Source: Charina bottae (taxonomy: Eukaryota; Chordata; Lepidosauria; Squamata; Charinaidae). From it: DNA of 64,000 nt. A program made the translations under genes and the position numbers. The number at the start of each line of letters is the position of its first letter. Position 1 is the first letter of the stretch. The stretch spans positions 77,552,798 through 77,616,797 of the forward strand of contig JALMGJ010000004.1 of NCBI GenBank assembly GCA_023362775.1, written 5' to 3'. A model generated the notes under the pieces. That model searched no databases. It was not told the origin of the DNA and saw only the letters and a list, made by a program, of their open reading frames with translations. Shown here piece after piece: positions 1 to 12,393 of the stretch.

Positions 1-3000
1 ACCCCATGTGTTGCCTTTGCTTGAACTTTATACAACTTTAATTTTGAATGTTCATGATGCTTAAATTATTGGTGCAAAGCATGTATTCTGAATGAATTGC
101 CACTTGAACATAAAGAGAGAGAGAAAGAGGGGGAAAAAACCCTTCCTGAATAGAGCACTGGTGTCCATTTGAAGGTGAATCTTCTAAAAACAGAAACTAC
201 TTTATTTCCTGATCTGCAGTTTTATCAGAATGAGTTAGAACAGAAAAAGGGATAGCCATTTTTATTTTGTCAAATAATGTATTTGTAACTTGTTTTTTTT
301 CCTTTGTAGCCATTTAGTTCCATCTTAGATTTTTAATCATTTACAAAGTTTCATTTTGTGGCATGTTGACGTGATCATAAATTTAAGGAAACCCATCCTT
401 TCTTTCAAACAATACAGTATTATCTGTTTAATTCTAGCCCTGGCCCCTTTCCAAGTAAATCTGGTGGTGTGATTTTCAATCTGTTCAGTTTTGTACTTTG
501 AGATTTGTAAGGACAGAGATGGAAATTACAAATGCATTGCTTGACATAGCGATGATTTCATCTTCCTACCTCTTTTCAATTCATCAAAGCAAGCAAAGTT
601 TTATCATGGGAATATTGTTGCTAGACTGCATGTAGACTACAGTACATGCAAGTGTAGATATATTTGTTTCCTGCAGCAGTGATCTATATATTTGTTTCTT
701 GTAGCAGTGATACTATTCCCAGCCATGCTATTACTCCCAGCCTTCTTGGCAGAGGGTCTTTTTCCCTTCCTTTCCTTAAAAGGAGGATGCAGTGATCATA
801 CAGACAGCCAAGTGAATTGGCAAGCTGAAGGGTAGAGGGTGACTGCCTTAAAAGCACCCCAATCAATCTCTTTGGGGGAAAGTTTTCTTCTCTCCTAGCT
901 AATGGCTTGGGGTTTAGCCAGTCCTTTATAGAATGGAGATAGATACTCTTTTTGGTTGTGAGGTTGTTGTTATTCTTATCTTACTCCTTCCTGTTTGATA
1001 CTCAAACTATGAAACAGAAAGGAGCAACCTGTTTTGTTGGCTTTGTTTGATTCGGCCATGATTTGGCCAGTGGTATGGATGATCAGTTGACTTATTGCAT
1101 ATCATGGTGAGCATGCTAAAAGTCATGGTGGATGCAACAAAACTTATACATACTTACTTTTACTGTGAGCTGGTTTGAGAGGATTCAAATGGTTGTGAAG
1201 GAGCTGTTTATACTAAAGCTCTTTTAGATCCTCATACCCTAACGTGTCATTATGGGTGGAGCAAACTGTGACGCTCAGTTTACTTGCATGGTGGACAGAC
1301 AAGGAAAATCCCAGGTGTACAGTCATGATTAAGGGCCTCAAAACAGAGGTCTTTGCCCAATATGTTGGGAAACAAAATAGTCCACTGTGACCATAGAATG
1401 GCTGCATGCAAAGGTGTCTGTCACAGGGGTACTTTTGTCAATTTATATTTGATAAAGTTATGACGCTTACAACTATTATCAGTTGTCTCATGTTTTCCTT
1501 AGTGAGATAAAGTGCAAACATGTTTACAGGAACATGAAATTATAATCCTATATATTTTTATTTTGAATTAGATGGACATATACTTGTAGATGTTTGGGAC
1601 AATCCACTTTTTTCCTCCAAACCTTTTGTTTGGCTAAAATTGCATTTTAAAGAATGCTGTAGGACAAATTATTTCAAGGCCTGAATTCCAAAATATGTTG
1701 TTATTACTCTGTATATGTCTGTATTATCAAACCCAATTCTAAAGGCTGCAATGTCTATTTTCCAGTGCAGGATGAGCATAAACAGAGAGCAAGAATAATG
1801 TACATAGAGTCCAGTTTCACGGGTAATTTTAATATTAGATAAGGCAAAGAAAGTGTGTGTGAGAGAACAAAACTATAGGACCCAATTTGTGCAGCAACTT
1901 GCACCAACTCAGAGAATATGCACTATACATGCTCCCTTGCCCAATGCATGTTCATCTGCCTCCCCTCCATCCAATAATTCTCATCTGCAAGACCAGAGGT
2001 TCAGGCAACAGAAGCCAGGACTGTGATATTTATATGAAAAGGAAACAGTCTCTCTATCTGTGTTAATACTTCCAAATGGACTTCTATGTTGGTGGTGGTA
2101 GCCTTTGTCCAAACTTCCCATATCCCTGAAGTCTTGTAAGCCAATCATGCCCAGACCTGGTGAGGATTTTTTTTTAAGAAGCAGACTGTGCAAATAGTAT
2201 TAGATTTGCCTATTTAAACTGTGCAGTAAACTGTATAAGACAATGGCTTGGGATGCAGTTAAAGCAGCTTGTTATCACAGTTGTTTCTTGTTGTCGTTGT
2301 CATGATGTCCTTCATTCTAGGAAAGACAACAACAAAAACAACCCAGTTTGTATGAACTGGACCAAACTGGCTACATAGCATCCCTCATTTCAACTATCTC
2401 AGCACCAGGGAAATCACACAATGGCATAATTGTGGCTTCAAGAAATTTCAATATATGATTGGCATTATATGCACAAACAGGGAAATGACATTTCAGAATG
2501 GTAGGGAAACAGAAAAGCTGGTGACTTTCTTGAGCAGGTGTTTCAAACTTTTTCAGACCGTGGAACCTATTAGTTAAAAAAAAATCCTGGAAGTGCTGCT
2601 CAAGAGACAAAGTACTAATGATAGAAAATTGGTAATAAAATAAAAAGTACACTATTTATTGTAAATGCAAAATTTCCATAAGAAGCAGCAGCAACACCAG
2701 CAGATTAGCTCTACTTTTTCTGTACTGTCTACAATTGTACCAATTTGTAGACAATGATTCATATGGTATATATCTAGATATATGGTATATACCTAGTATG
2801 GTTGTTGATGGCATGAATTTTATCCATTGGGAATATCTGGCTGAAGCCAATTAAGCACACAACTTTAGCCTGCCTGCCTGCCTGCCATTGCAAACACAAT
2901 TCTCATGTACATTTATTCCAGTTAAAAGGATACAAGGCTTTTAATGCACTGCAGCTGAGCAATGCATTTCTAAATTTATTAATTCCTGCACAGCTCAATG

Positions 3001-3537
3001 GGACTATTCCTAGGTAGGTGCACAGGAAGCCACCTTGATAATTAAGCAGACCTCTTGGGGACATGGACATGCATACATACAACTATGGACAGTAATGTGA
3101 AGAGGGAGGGAGAGACTCACCACAATTGCTCTTGTGCTGCTAATCAAGTTAGAAACTCCCAGCAGATACTGTATCTCAGCTGCCTTTTGGAAAACATGGT
3201 CTGCCTGTGGAAATGTTTGTTGGAGTACTTTGGGAGCAGGCAGGAAGTCAGGTTTTATAGATGTACATGTGGAAAGACAAATGACTTCAGTGATGGTCAG
3301 AGAAAGGCAGCCAGCCACCTCCTGCTTGGACCATTGCAAATGCTGGTGATGACAAACACTGGTGAATACAGCCAGTAAGAGGGGAAGTGCACCATCAAGG
3401 AAGAAGCAGAGGGGATCGGTAATTGTGCATTCAAGACCAGTGCATTTGAGAGTTTTTCCCCCCTTAGTCCCTTGTGGAACCCATTCAAATTCTCACAGAG
3501 TCCTAGGATTCCATGGAAACCAGTCTGAAAAACCACT
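1..3537. other. Unassigned AT-rich noncoding DNA
   Basis: I see no exon, RNA gene or recognisable transposon here. Open frames are short and on both strands without family resemblance. Minor items are a (TGCC)n run near 2871-2885 and small A or T runs. This is probably host intergenic or intronic DNA, possibly with repeats too old to recognise by eye. Confidence 0.5.
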
Positions 3538-3545
3538 GTCTAGAC

Positions 3546-3768
3546 CAGAGCTTTCCAAACTGTGTGTCGCGACACAAAAGTGTGTCGCCACACCACCTGG
3601 AAGCGGCGGCGCACGCGTGCACGGCGTCCGCCACACACGCGCGTGCCGCCGCACGCCCCCTGCGCCGCTGCACGCCCCCCGCGCCGCCACACGCCCCCCC
3701 GCGCCGCCACCGTGCACGCGCGCGCTGCCACTGGTGTGTCGCCAGCGGCAGCACTTTGAAAAGCCCTG
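3546..3768. mobile_element. GC-rich non-autonomous hAT element, copy 1
   Basis: A 223-bp element flanked by the 8-bp direct repeat GTCTAGAC (3538-3545 and 3769-3776). Its ends are imperfect terminal inverted repeats: the left begins CAGAGCTTTCCAAA and the right ends TTTGAAAAGCCCTG. An 8-bp target duplication and CAG...CTG ends are characteristic of hAT DNA transposons. The core is very rich in CGCACGC/CCGCC-type repeats, unlike the AT-rich surroundings. There is no transposase, so it would have been moved by an hAT transposase elsewhere. A second copy with the same ends is at 26581-26939. The 145-codon frame through it is a GC artefact. Confidence 0.9.
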
Positions 3769-3776
3769 GTCTAGAC

Positions 3777-5048
3777 AGTGGAAGACAGTGAGTAAATGAT
3801 AACTTACTGTATATGACCTATTTAAACATTTAACAGGAATATGTCACTTTATACATGTTACAATATATTCATATACTTTATACTTAATTATTTCTGCAAT
3901 TAGTTTTTGCTTTGCTATGGCACCTGTTTTGTCATAGGCCCATCCACTTTTAAAATGGCCCCCCATGTGCCACTGGAATGGAAATCTAGCCTGAAAATGT
4001 GTTCATTCTTACTCCAACATTTCCTTTTCCTCCTAATGCTCTGTTGTGTTCAAAATCTTATTTGACATGAATTTGAATCATAGTGATTCAGTGTTATTTT
4101 TTAAAATATATTTTATTTAAATATCACAAAACAAGTTTGAGGATTGCTGAGAGAAAGATTTGGCTGATATAATGAATGCTGAAGGAGAGAAACTCCTTGA
4201 AAAAGGAACTGGAGATCATTAGTTAGTAGAGAGAAGGGAGAAATAACAGCACAGAGGGAAAGCAAAACAGACCTACAGAATATCTTACCTGCTGTGCAGG
4301 TACAGTCCAATCTGCTCACTAAGGAGAATGATAAATGATGGTGTGCTGAAAGACAGTATGGATGGTGGTAGATGAGAAGCTTTGCTGATAGCTCTTATAT
4401 CTGGTATAAGCAAAAGATTTATGACATGATTCAGGTAGCTCTTCATTTTGAAAGAATTCTGAAAAGTAGTTGACTTTTAGGCATGAAAGAAACATGTATA
4501 AAACCTGGAATAATAATAATAATAATGTAAGGGAGAAGTTGCAGATTTATGTTAGAAAAATAAAAACATGATGTTCGCCCAAGAACAATTCTACCAAAGG
4601 CTTTTTTTTTTTCTTAAACCTGCAAACTTGCATCTTGTAGTAGTTTTAATTGTGGCTAGCTGCACTGGCTTTGGGATATATATGTTCTTTAATGAAATAA
4701 AACAATTTAATTGCACAAATTTTCCAAATACTTCATAAATGTTTAATGTTTTTAAAGCAGTTGTGAATGTAATCAGGAGGGAGATTATCATGTCTTTTCT
4801 GAGTAGCTCTCAAAATCCTCTTCTATCATCTGGTATTTGCTATTGCCAGAATGCAAGGAACTTTCTCTCTTCCCTGATTTCTCAAAAACAAAACAAAACA
4901 ACAACAACAACATGGGATTAGGGGTCAGAAAGCTTCCACTAATCTTGTTATCCTGTTCCTTTGGTACAGATAAATAGGATCAATTCATTTTGGCTTCCTA
5001 GATTTAAGATAAAAAGTCATTAAGACAAAGACAGGAAAAAATTCCATA
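3777..5048. other. Unassigned noncoding DNA
   Basis: AT-rich sequence with no gene recognised. It contains a short (AAT)n run near 4508-4526. Nothing else could be assigned. Confidence 0.5.
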
Positions 5049-5054
5049 GACGCG

Positions 5055-5077
5055 CCCCCCCCCCCCCCAAAAAAAAA
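5055..5077. repeat. Poly-C/poly-A tract
   Basis: About 14 consecutive C followed by 9 A. It is a simple homopolymer compound, prone to length error in assembly. Confidence 0.9.
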
Positions 5078-5369
5078 GAAGCTTCATTTTGGCTTAGCAT
5101 GTTGTGTTTTTTTAACCATCATTTATTTTTTAATATAGTGTATGCACCCATATGTTGTGTAAAATTATTTTCTTTCTATTCTGCCTCTACCTGTACAAAC
5201 GCTGCACTTGCTTCTTACAGATGTAAAAATTCTTACAGATTTTTACAGTTTCTCTCCTTCAAATTGAATTTATTCAGTAAGACCCTTATAATGAATTGAT
5301 TTCAGCTTCCATGCCTTGCTGATACTTCCAGCTGTCCTATCTATTGATTGCTGAAGATACTTCTTCCCA

Positions 5370-5690
5370 TTCATTCATTTCATAGGTTTGTAGTGACCTC
5401 AATCTGCAGACCTTGAGCAGTGTACAACACAGTAAAAATACAGAATAAAAACAAAAAGAAAGACATAATTTATAGAAATTCCCTAGATGGCCACCAGAAA
5501 CATTAAATCCTGGTTAAAACTTGATGGAATTATATTGTTTTAACAGCTGTTTTAAATGCTATATCTGGGGCCAAGGAGTTCCATAGTACAAGAGCCATAG
5601 CAAATAAGGCCTGACACCTTTGAAAGTGGTTTCATCGCTAAGTTTACTTTGCCTTCACCACATATAACCATATCCCAAGGAACATGTATA
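5370..5690 (-). mobile_element. Old CR1-type LINE 3' fragment
   Basis: Read on the minus strand, this resembles the decayed 3' region of a CR1/L3-like LINE, with the tail near 5370-5460 and the degraded 3' region above it. It is AT-rich with no open frame. The assignment rests on similarity of layout to the better preserved CR1 copies at 13.95-14.8 kb and 30.4-31.1 kb, so confidence is modest. Confidence 0.4.
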
Positions 5691-6114
5691 TTTAGGCATT
5701 ATGATTTATTTTTTGATTAATCTGAATATCAAATATGACAGAAGGCAGCATTTCATTCTGGTCCTGGTCATATGAATTATTGGCTATTATTCAGTGTCAC
5801 TTGATAGGTCACTTGAAATTTTATCAATGCACCAAAGAAATAAGAGTTGAAAACATTTTACTAGGGGAAAAACATGAAATTCATTAATAATGATGAACAT
5901 CCCCACCCCCAATCCCCCACCCCCATTTATGTTGGTATATTTAGCAAGGAAAGAAAGTGACAGTATTTGATAAAGCAATGGTATGGTAAAGTGACACTAA
6001 TGAAATTTAAGTTTCAAAAGCATAGCATTAATTATACTAATTTTATCTTCTGAAATTTGAGGCATGTAACTACTGAAGCTGAAAGACATTTCTTATTTTA
6101 AATGAGGGTATACA

Positions 6115-6343
6115 TGCATGGATTTGTATAATACAATCAGGAAAGAAACTATACCTAAATATACAGTATTTAATATTACTTTAAAAAGAAGCCTACCAGT
6201 GATTCAAGTTGTATTATGGACTGTTGCTAGGCTATGGAGCACTAAATAAAACATTATTAGAACTTTATTTTCAGTTAACATATCAGTTTGGATTTATTTC
6301 TATATGTGTGATACCTGAAATATTTTCCTCATCATAAAATAAT
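6115..6343. repeat. 229-bp duplicated segment, copy 1
   Basis: This segment is repeated in direct orientation at 8244-8472. By eye the two copies differ at one base (a T/A difference near 6325/8454). The sequence has no TE hallmarks that I recognise. See the paired copy. Confidence 0.93.
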
Positions 6344-6950
6344 TTGTGATTATGTGCTCTGATAGTGCTGCAGTTTAGTGAACCTTCCCTATAATTTTGA
6401 CATACAATATTACTGATGTAGTTTTATGGAATGATAATGGGGTAGATGATAGGGGAAAAAAGACCCTTTAGATATACGTCTAACCTATAATTGAAAGCAA
6501 CCAGTTAACACTATGAAATCAATGATACTCAGCTGATTTCTCGCCAGACCACTATTTTGTCTCTTAACAAACATTTTCTATCGCTTGTCATAAATGGCCA
6601 ATGAAATGGTGTTGCTGAAGATAGTGAGAATTTATGTTTTGAGAGATAGATATTGCTTCTTGTTGATAATGTACTGTCCTAGACAATACATTATCAAGTA
6701 CAGATTCTGGCAAGTACAGGTTCAAAGATAAATAGCTGTTACAAGTCTGATTACCATAGTGAGTCCTAGACTGAAATAAGAGGTAAGAACAAGTGATAAT
6801 TCATAGGTCAGCAATCAAATAAAGCCCCACAGTCGAGAAACTGTAGAAGGCTGCGATAAACTAAGCATGTTCTATTGACTCAATTAGTCAGGCACAACAA
6901 ATGCAACCATTGGATATAGAGAGTACTTTAATCTATGGATCCTATGCTCG
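6344..6950. other. Unassigned noncoding DNA
   Basis: AT-rich, no gene or repeat recognised. It lies between the duplicated segment and the CTAT array. Confidence 0.5.
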
Positions 6951-6951
6951 C

Positions 6952-6993
<42 letters not shown>

Positions 6994-7014
6994 ATCTATC
7001 TATCATCACATTTA
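6951..7014. repeat. (CTAT)n microsatellite
   Basis: About 14 tetranucleotide units, interrupted near the right end by ATC insertions. Confidence 0.97.
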
Positions 7015-7480
7015 TTAACCAGCCAACTCAGGACAAGTCAAAATACTATAAAAACAAAAAATGGCAATAAACCAGAGGCTAATATAACAAGAACCCAACT
7101 TAAAGTTCCCCAAAGTTACATACTCCTTACCCATGTCTAGGAAAATCCAGGTCTTTAAGGCCTTCTTGAAGGATAGCAAGGTCAGGGCAATTCAAATCCC
7201 ATGAGGATTACTATTCCAGGGGGCAGGCACCATGACAGAGAAGGTCTGTCAATGTGCAAGTTAGACTGTTGCTGCCTTGAATTGCAGGCACAGCAGATGA
7301 TGTCACTGGCACAGGAATTTCTGCAAGTCCTTAGTTTGTGGATTCTTGATTTCTGAATTATCTTCAGACAAGGGCTGTTCCAATAGAACCATGAGTTGCT
7401 TGGTAATTCATGGTCATATCTGGAAAGATCAACTGCAAATATTTTTTGCTGGCTGATCCCCCTTGACACATAATTCTAAA
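7015..7480 (-). mobile_element. Old CR1-type LINE 3' fragment
   Basis: On the minus strand this matches the layout of the CR1/L3-like 3' end: a tail region next to the CTAT array, then the zone that reads AGGCCTTAAAGACCTGG in the LINE sense (near 7149-7165), corresponding to the C-terminal 'lysine-threonine-phenylalanine' part of the reverse transcriptase frame in better copies. It is badly decayed and has no long open frame. Confidence 0.5.
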
Positions 7481-7838
7481 GTGTCCTGCTTAAATAAAAC
7501 TTCTGCAAAAAAATATCCTTCTGGGAAAAAAGTTATATATTTATTGGCACCAGAGATCATTTACTGTATTAGTGGAAAACCTGTCCATTTTGTCGATAAA
7601 GATACTTAAGATATGAATATAAAGAAAGAGGATGTAGGAGCTGCTTGGAACAGAGTGAAAAATATTATGTGACAGAGTGCCGCAGAACTATGTGCAGTTA
7701 CACTAATGGGAAGGTTGAAAAAGAATGTTTTTTGGATTGAAGTGAAAGACAGAGTGGATAATAAAAAATCCATATACAGGAAAAATAATGGAAAAATTGG
7801 AAAAATTGTATGATGTGTAAATTGTGTGCATGTGTATT

Positions 7839-7910
7839 ACACACACACACACACACACAGAGGAAATATGTATATGTGTGTGTGTATACCCACACACACA
7901 TACACACACA
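7839..7910. repeat. (CA)n/(TG)n compound microsatellite
   Basis: A CA run (7839-7859) followed by TG and CA runs (7874-7910). Short open frames of alternating Cys/Val or His/Thr across it are artefacts. Confidence 0.95.
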
Positions 7911-8215
7911 GGGAATATGTCTGTATGTCTGTATATGTCTGTCTGTCTGTCTATCAGTGGTTAATCTGTTGATTCTTTAGCTTAGAATATTCTTGGTACA
8001 CTATTAATTATTTTTATACAACTTGTGAATCTGTTGGACAAAATTTATATGGATGTACTGTAGTAATTATTTAAATTGCAACATTTTAAAGCATTGATTG
8101 CTTGGTTAATTATTTGGTAGTTCACTGTTTCCAAATTTTTAGTTTTATAAGTTGATTATCAAGTTTTATAGCATTTGATCTGGTTGACAATTTCAGTACT
8201 ATGGAGAAGAGGGGC

Positions 8216-8245
<30 letters not shown>
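8216..8245. repeat. (GT)n microsatellite
   Basis: About 15 GT units that directly abut the left edge of duplicated segment copy 2. Confidence 0.95.
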
Positions 8246-8246
<1 letters not shown>

Positions 8247-8472
8247 ATGGATTTGTATAATACAATCAGGAAAGAAACTATACCTAAATATACAGTATTT
8301 AATATTACTTTAAAAAGAAGCCTACCAGTGATTCAAGTTGTATTATGGACTGTTGCTAGGCTATGGAGCACTAAATAAAACATTATTAGAACTTTATTTT
8401 CAGTTAACATATCAGTTTGGATTTATTTCTATATGTGTGATACCTGAAATATTATCCTCATCATAAAATAAT
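8244..8472. repeat. 229-bp duplicated segment, copy 2
   Basis: Near-identical direct repeat of 6115-6343, 2,129 bp away. Its left edge sits exactly at the end of a (GT)n tract. Downstream the two loci diverge at once (TTTG versus TCAAG after the shared AAAATAAT). The high identity means a recent local duplication, gene conversion, or an assembly artefact. Confidence 0.93.
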
Positions 8473-10598
8473 CAAGTCATACAACCTTGCTATTGCTTTC
8501 ACTGTGTTGTATCCATTAGATATTCATTTCATATTCTTCAAAAATGCTTCTGCAGTAAACAAATAAATATTCTATTACAGCCATAAGGAATGTGTTTCAT
8601 AACAATCTGAGATACAAATAAACTCTACCATTGGTTTGTGAATGTGGATATTACCCATGGAATACATGGGTATCCCATCATACTTTCAGCAATGTTTCCA
8701 TGCAAACCAGTACATAATTGTGCGGTTCTTAGTTAAATGGGTTTTACTATCTGGAAATATGCACAATTGTTTCCCCTAACAAGATAGTCATTGTAACTAT
8801 TTTGATAGTGTTTTCATTTATTTTTTCTCTTTATCTTTTATCCTCACATAAATATTTATAATTTTGAATGGACTAGAACAATAGCTTCTTTAATATCTAT
8901 CATCCGTCTGTATGTCTACCTATCTATCCCTCATATTCTGTTATTAGCTGCAGAATATCTAAAATGTGGGTTTCTATGTCATTTTTAACAAGAATTTAAT
9001 TCTCTCAAATTAAAAGCTCTGGAAGCAAAAAAATAATTCTTGGCCAATTTGTCACACATTAAGTATACCATGGAGGCTAGAGGTAGATGGCAGAGTCTTC
9101 CTTCCAGTTGTTATTTGAAAGGTGAAGAATGTTCTTTCAGAACTGCCACATATTTACCTTCTGGGATTATTGGGAATCAAATTATAATTCCCGTAATGCC
9201 TGGCTGAAGAAAACAGTAGGAGAGAAATTATGCTATTGTGTGACATATAATTCCTTGAAATTTCATATGATAACCATCATTAATTAGGAAACATTACATG
9301 GAATATTTTTTAATACTTATGGCAATCTTATGGTAAGTATGGTATTCTACATCTTCCAATGTAGAAACATTTTGGGTTGATAAGCATGCAGATGCCTCTA
9401 TCATATAGATTTATTCTAATTCTGATGATGATGTACCAATGCATTCTACTTTCATGCATAGACATAATGTTGCACATTACTTGGCCTATTGGTCAAATTT
9501 AGAATGTTGAAAACTTGTCAAGTACAAATAAAATGAGTGCAATGGGAAAGTTGGCCTATTCTCAAAATGGCTGCCATATGGTCATGGGCATTGACAAAGT
9601 AACCATTTTCCAGAAATGAAAGTCCTGAAGTTGCTCTCTATCATATCACTAACCTCCCAGATTCTTTATTTCACTCTAGCTCATCTTTATTTTTTGCCAA
9701 GCAAATAAAGTACATTTCCAAATTTAAGTCTAGTATCCACTATTTTTTTAATTTGTGGGAATGCCATTATATGTGCATTGGAAACAACTGAAAGCTAGCT
9801 TGGAGGAAGCTAGCTCCCTGGGGAAGAGTCTGAAAAGTTCCAGAACATCCAAAGAGCTTAAGAAACCGAAAGGAGGACAGCAGCTGATGGAGGAGCTGTC
9901 AGCTGTTATTAAGAGAGAGGTTCGATGTTCTGAAGAATCCAGAGAGAGAGAGAACAGTGATGAATCTGAAGGACCCAGATAAGAAGAACTCAGAGAGTAG
10001 GTTCAAGGGGCAACAGCAGAGAGACAGTGGAAGCAGGGAAGCAGCAGCATTCTTTCAATGAATGGGTGCCTTTCTTCATTCCTTTTTCCCTGCAAGCAAG
10101 CTAGCTGGGCAAAGTGCAAGGAAGAAGAAAGTAGACATGCTGTCAAAGCAAGGATAAAAATTAAGCCACAGCTCTAAAGGTCTTTCTCACACCAGGAGAA
10201 AGAAAAATAAAAAGTAAAAAAAGCTCCTATTTAGACACTAATTGGGAGAGAATAAAGAAGTTGGGGGGAGGTAGGAATGACACAAGACAGCTAAAAGCAA
10301 TAACAACTTTAACTAAAACATGTAAATATCTAAAAACTGCAACTATAACTGTAACTATAACTAAAAACACAAGATCAATTTGGGAAATAAAATATAGTGT
10401 CACTGTAAAAAGAATGTATTATATCAGACAAGGACTATCATTTATTTTGTAAGGAGTCTTTTGCGATCTAATTATTGTCCATACTAAAAATGGACTTTAC
10501 ATTGCCTGTGGATACAGTTCCACATCAAAGAGCCCTGCAACAGGACACTGCTTTATTTTGCAATCTGTAATTTCCTTATTTATTTCTGTTTAATTGAA
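8473..10598. other. Unassigned noncoding DNA
   Basis: No gene recognised. A 75-codon plus-strand frame at 9755-9982 is rich in Lys, Glu and Ser and could be a remnant of a retroelement gag-like frame, but I cannot support this. The remainder is AT-rich with small purine runs. Confidence 0.45.
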
Positions 10599-10599
10599 A

Positions 10600-10642
<43 letters not shown>
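10599..10642. repeat. (AAT)n microsatellite
   Basis: About 14 AAT units. Confidence 0.95.
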
Positions 10643-10643
<1 letters not shown>

Positions 10644-10768
10644 CACCTAGGCAGGAATCCTGAAGGATATCAAGGGACGTGGCTGCAGGCATATTAATAC
10701 CAATAAGGATCCAATTGCTTATTTCTCACTTAGTCTAGCAATCTAACTTCATGTTATGTTAAATATGT

Positions 10769-10839
10769 AGCAGGCAACTCTCTCTATCTCTCTATCTCTC
10801 TATATCTCTATCATCTCTACCTCTCTCATCTCTCTCTCA

Positions 10840-10870
<31 letters not shown>

Positions 10871-10993
10871 TCTCATCTATCTCTATCTCTATCTCTATCT
10901 CTATCTCTATCTCTATCTCTATCTCTATCTCTATCTCTATCTCTATCTAATCTCTAATCTCTAATCTCTAATCTCTATCTATTATCTCTATCA
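10769..10993. repeat. (CT)n / (CTATCT)n compound satellite
   Basis: About 225 bp of pyrimidine-rich CTCTAT and CTCT repeats, ending in CTAATCT variants. A homopyrimidine strand of this length can form triplex DNA. Confidence 0.93.
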
Positions 10994-11107
10994 CAGAAGG
11001 GCAACTAGGTTCTGTGTCACCCTGGGCAAACATGGAATTTGCCCCCCCCCCCAGGAAACATTCAGTATACAAATACTATTTTGTCATTTTGGCACACACA
11101 CACCCAG

Positions 11108-11787
11108 CGCGGTGCCTACAGGTGAATGGCTACTCCAAGAATGAAATCAGGAGAGCTATCAAACCAAAAAAACAGCACTCAACTGAAGAAAAACAGCCCC
11201 GCACAAGCAAAATATTTCTGCCCTACATTAAAGGAGTCACGGACCGCATGGAAAAACTAATGAAAAAACATAACCTCCAAACAGTCTTCAAACCCACCAG
11301 AAAAACACAACAAATGTTAAAATCAGCAAAAGACAAAAGGGACCCCCTCACCGCTGCAGGAGTTTACCGCATACCCCGTAGCTGTGGACAAGTATACATT
11401 GGGACCACAAAATGCAGCATCCACACCAGGATAAAAGAACATGAAAGACACTGCAAACTACAGCAACCTGAAAAATCTGCAATAGCTGAACATGCTCTCA
11501 AACAAACTGGTCACCAAGTCTTATTTGAAAACACAGAAATACTGGACAACACCAACAGCCACTATGTTAGACTATACAGGGAAGCCATTGAAATACATAA
11601 ACACCAACACAGTTTCAATAAAAAAGAAGAAAGCCTAAAGATCAGCAAAACCTGGCTACCAGTCCTGAAAAACACAGCTTGCAAAAGGTCAACGAACTCT
11701 ACTCAACCACAGAAAGATACAAACAACACGACAGCACCACACCCCCTAATCACCACAATAAACCCTCTCCTAATCTCTTGTAAATGA
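11108..11787 (+). CDS. PLE GIY-YIG endonuclease domain (partial polyprotein)
   Basis: A frame of 257 codons if counted from the ATG at 11014. The first ~33 residues come from flanking low-complexity DNA, so the element-derived part starts near 11108. A basic linker is followed by the GIY-YIG nuclease fold: GVY at residues 116-118, YIG at 128-130, the catalytic-type Arg around 139 with His-143, an AEH motif at 159-160 and a conserved REAIEI segment near 189-194. In PLEs this domain nicks target DNA to prime reverse transcription. The upstream reverse transcriptase is absent, so the protein is not autonomous. No internal stop is present, which suggests a fairly young copy. Confidence 0.88.
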
Positions 11788-11887
11788 CCCACAGAAGACA
11801 CACACCCTCTCAGCAGCTATAAACAACACCAGCAGTAACACACACCCTCCACTTGGGCACAGAGAGAATCTTCTAGCTGTGCTCCTG

Positions 11888-11930
11888 TCCTCTGAAGATG
11901 CCAGCCACAGCTACTGGCGAAACGTTAGGA
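11888..11930 (+). ncRNA. Hammerhead-ribozyme-like motif in the PLE 3' repeat
   Basis: The conserved core pieces occur in order: CTGAAGA (11892-11898), a stem II formed by GCCAG (11900-11904) and CTGGC (11914-11918), GAAAC (11919-11923) and the cleavage-site-like GTT (11924-11926). TCCT (11888-11891) can pair with AGGA (11927-11930) as stem I. Stem III would be the self-complementary ACGT, which pairs well only between two copies. This matches the dimer-type hammerheads reported in Penelope-like elements. Self-cleavage is inferred, not shown. Confidence 0.72.
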
Positions 11931-12109
11931 ACCAGAACTGCCAGAAAACAGCCACACAGCCCAGAAAACCCACAACAACCATTATATGGGTCAGTTTATA
12001 TATCTGGACTGAGATTTTTTTTGTTAAAGTTGAATCTTGGCCTACTTTATGAATTAGTGCTTTATTTGCACATGTCCAAAATGGAATTTATCATTTTTTA
12101 GAAAGGTTG

Positions 12110-12393
12110 GAAAGGTTGTATCAACTCATCTTCAAAATATTTGTAATAGGAGGCTAGTAATCCATCTGGTCTAGGAACTTTCCCTATTTTAGTCTTTTTA
12201 TAGCCTCACAGACTTCCCTTATTGTTATAGGTCCATTCAACAACTGTTTTTGTTTGTCCATTATTTTTAGTAAATTTTGCTTCTTTAGATATTCATCTAC
12301 TTTTACACTGGAAATGTCTTCTCCCTTGTAGAATTTTGTATGGTACTGATGAAATATTCTTTGCATGTTTCCTGTTGTCATAAAAATTCCCAT
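12110..12393 (-). pseudogene. L1 ORF2 fragment, endonuclease-RT linker and RT start
   Basis: An open 70-codon frame reads into the conserved 'GPITIREVCEAIKRLK' segment that precedes the first RT motif of L1. The next codons in the neighbouring sequence (12110-12183) continue the family pattern with a PDG-like motif and a tyrosine-rich helix, after a stop. It is a decayed fragment only and no catalytic residues remain. Confidence 0.7.

Larger units (their letters stand above)
11108..11985 (+). mobile_element. Penelope-like retroelement (PLE), 5'-truncated
   Basis: The element consists of the C-terminal part of a PLE polyprotein frame, a short 3' region and a terminal-repeat-like segment that carries a hammerhead-like motif. 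The reverse transcriptase is missing, as expected of a 5'-truncated insertion. The left edge lies close to a CA-rich tract (about 11095-11105) and the right edge is about 11985. I did not find a clear target duplication, so both ends are approximate. A second PLE family is at 13100-13716. Confidence 0.85.

Noticed and set aside
9755..9982. 75-codon Lys/Glu/Ser-rich frame as a host exon or gag fragment
   Set aside because: I saw no splice context, no homologous motif and no neighbouring retroelement genes. It is left unassigned.
10769..10993. CTATCT-rich array as a possible CRISPR or structured satellite
   Set aside because: It is a plain low-complexity pyrimidine repeat without spacers. CRISPR is not expected in a vertebrate genome.
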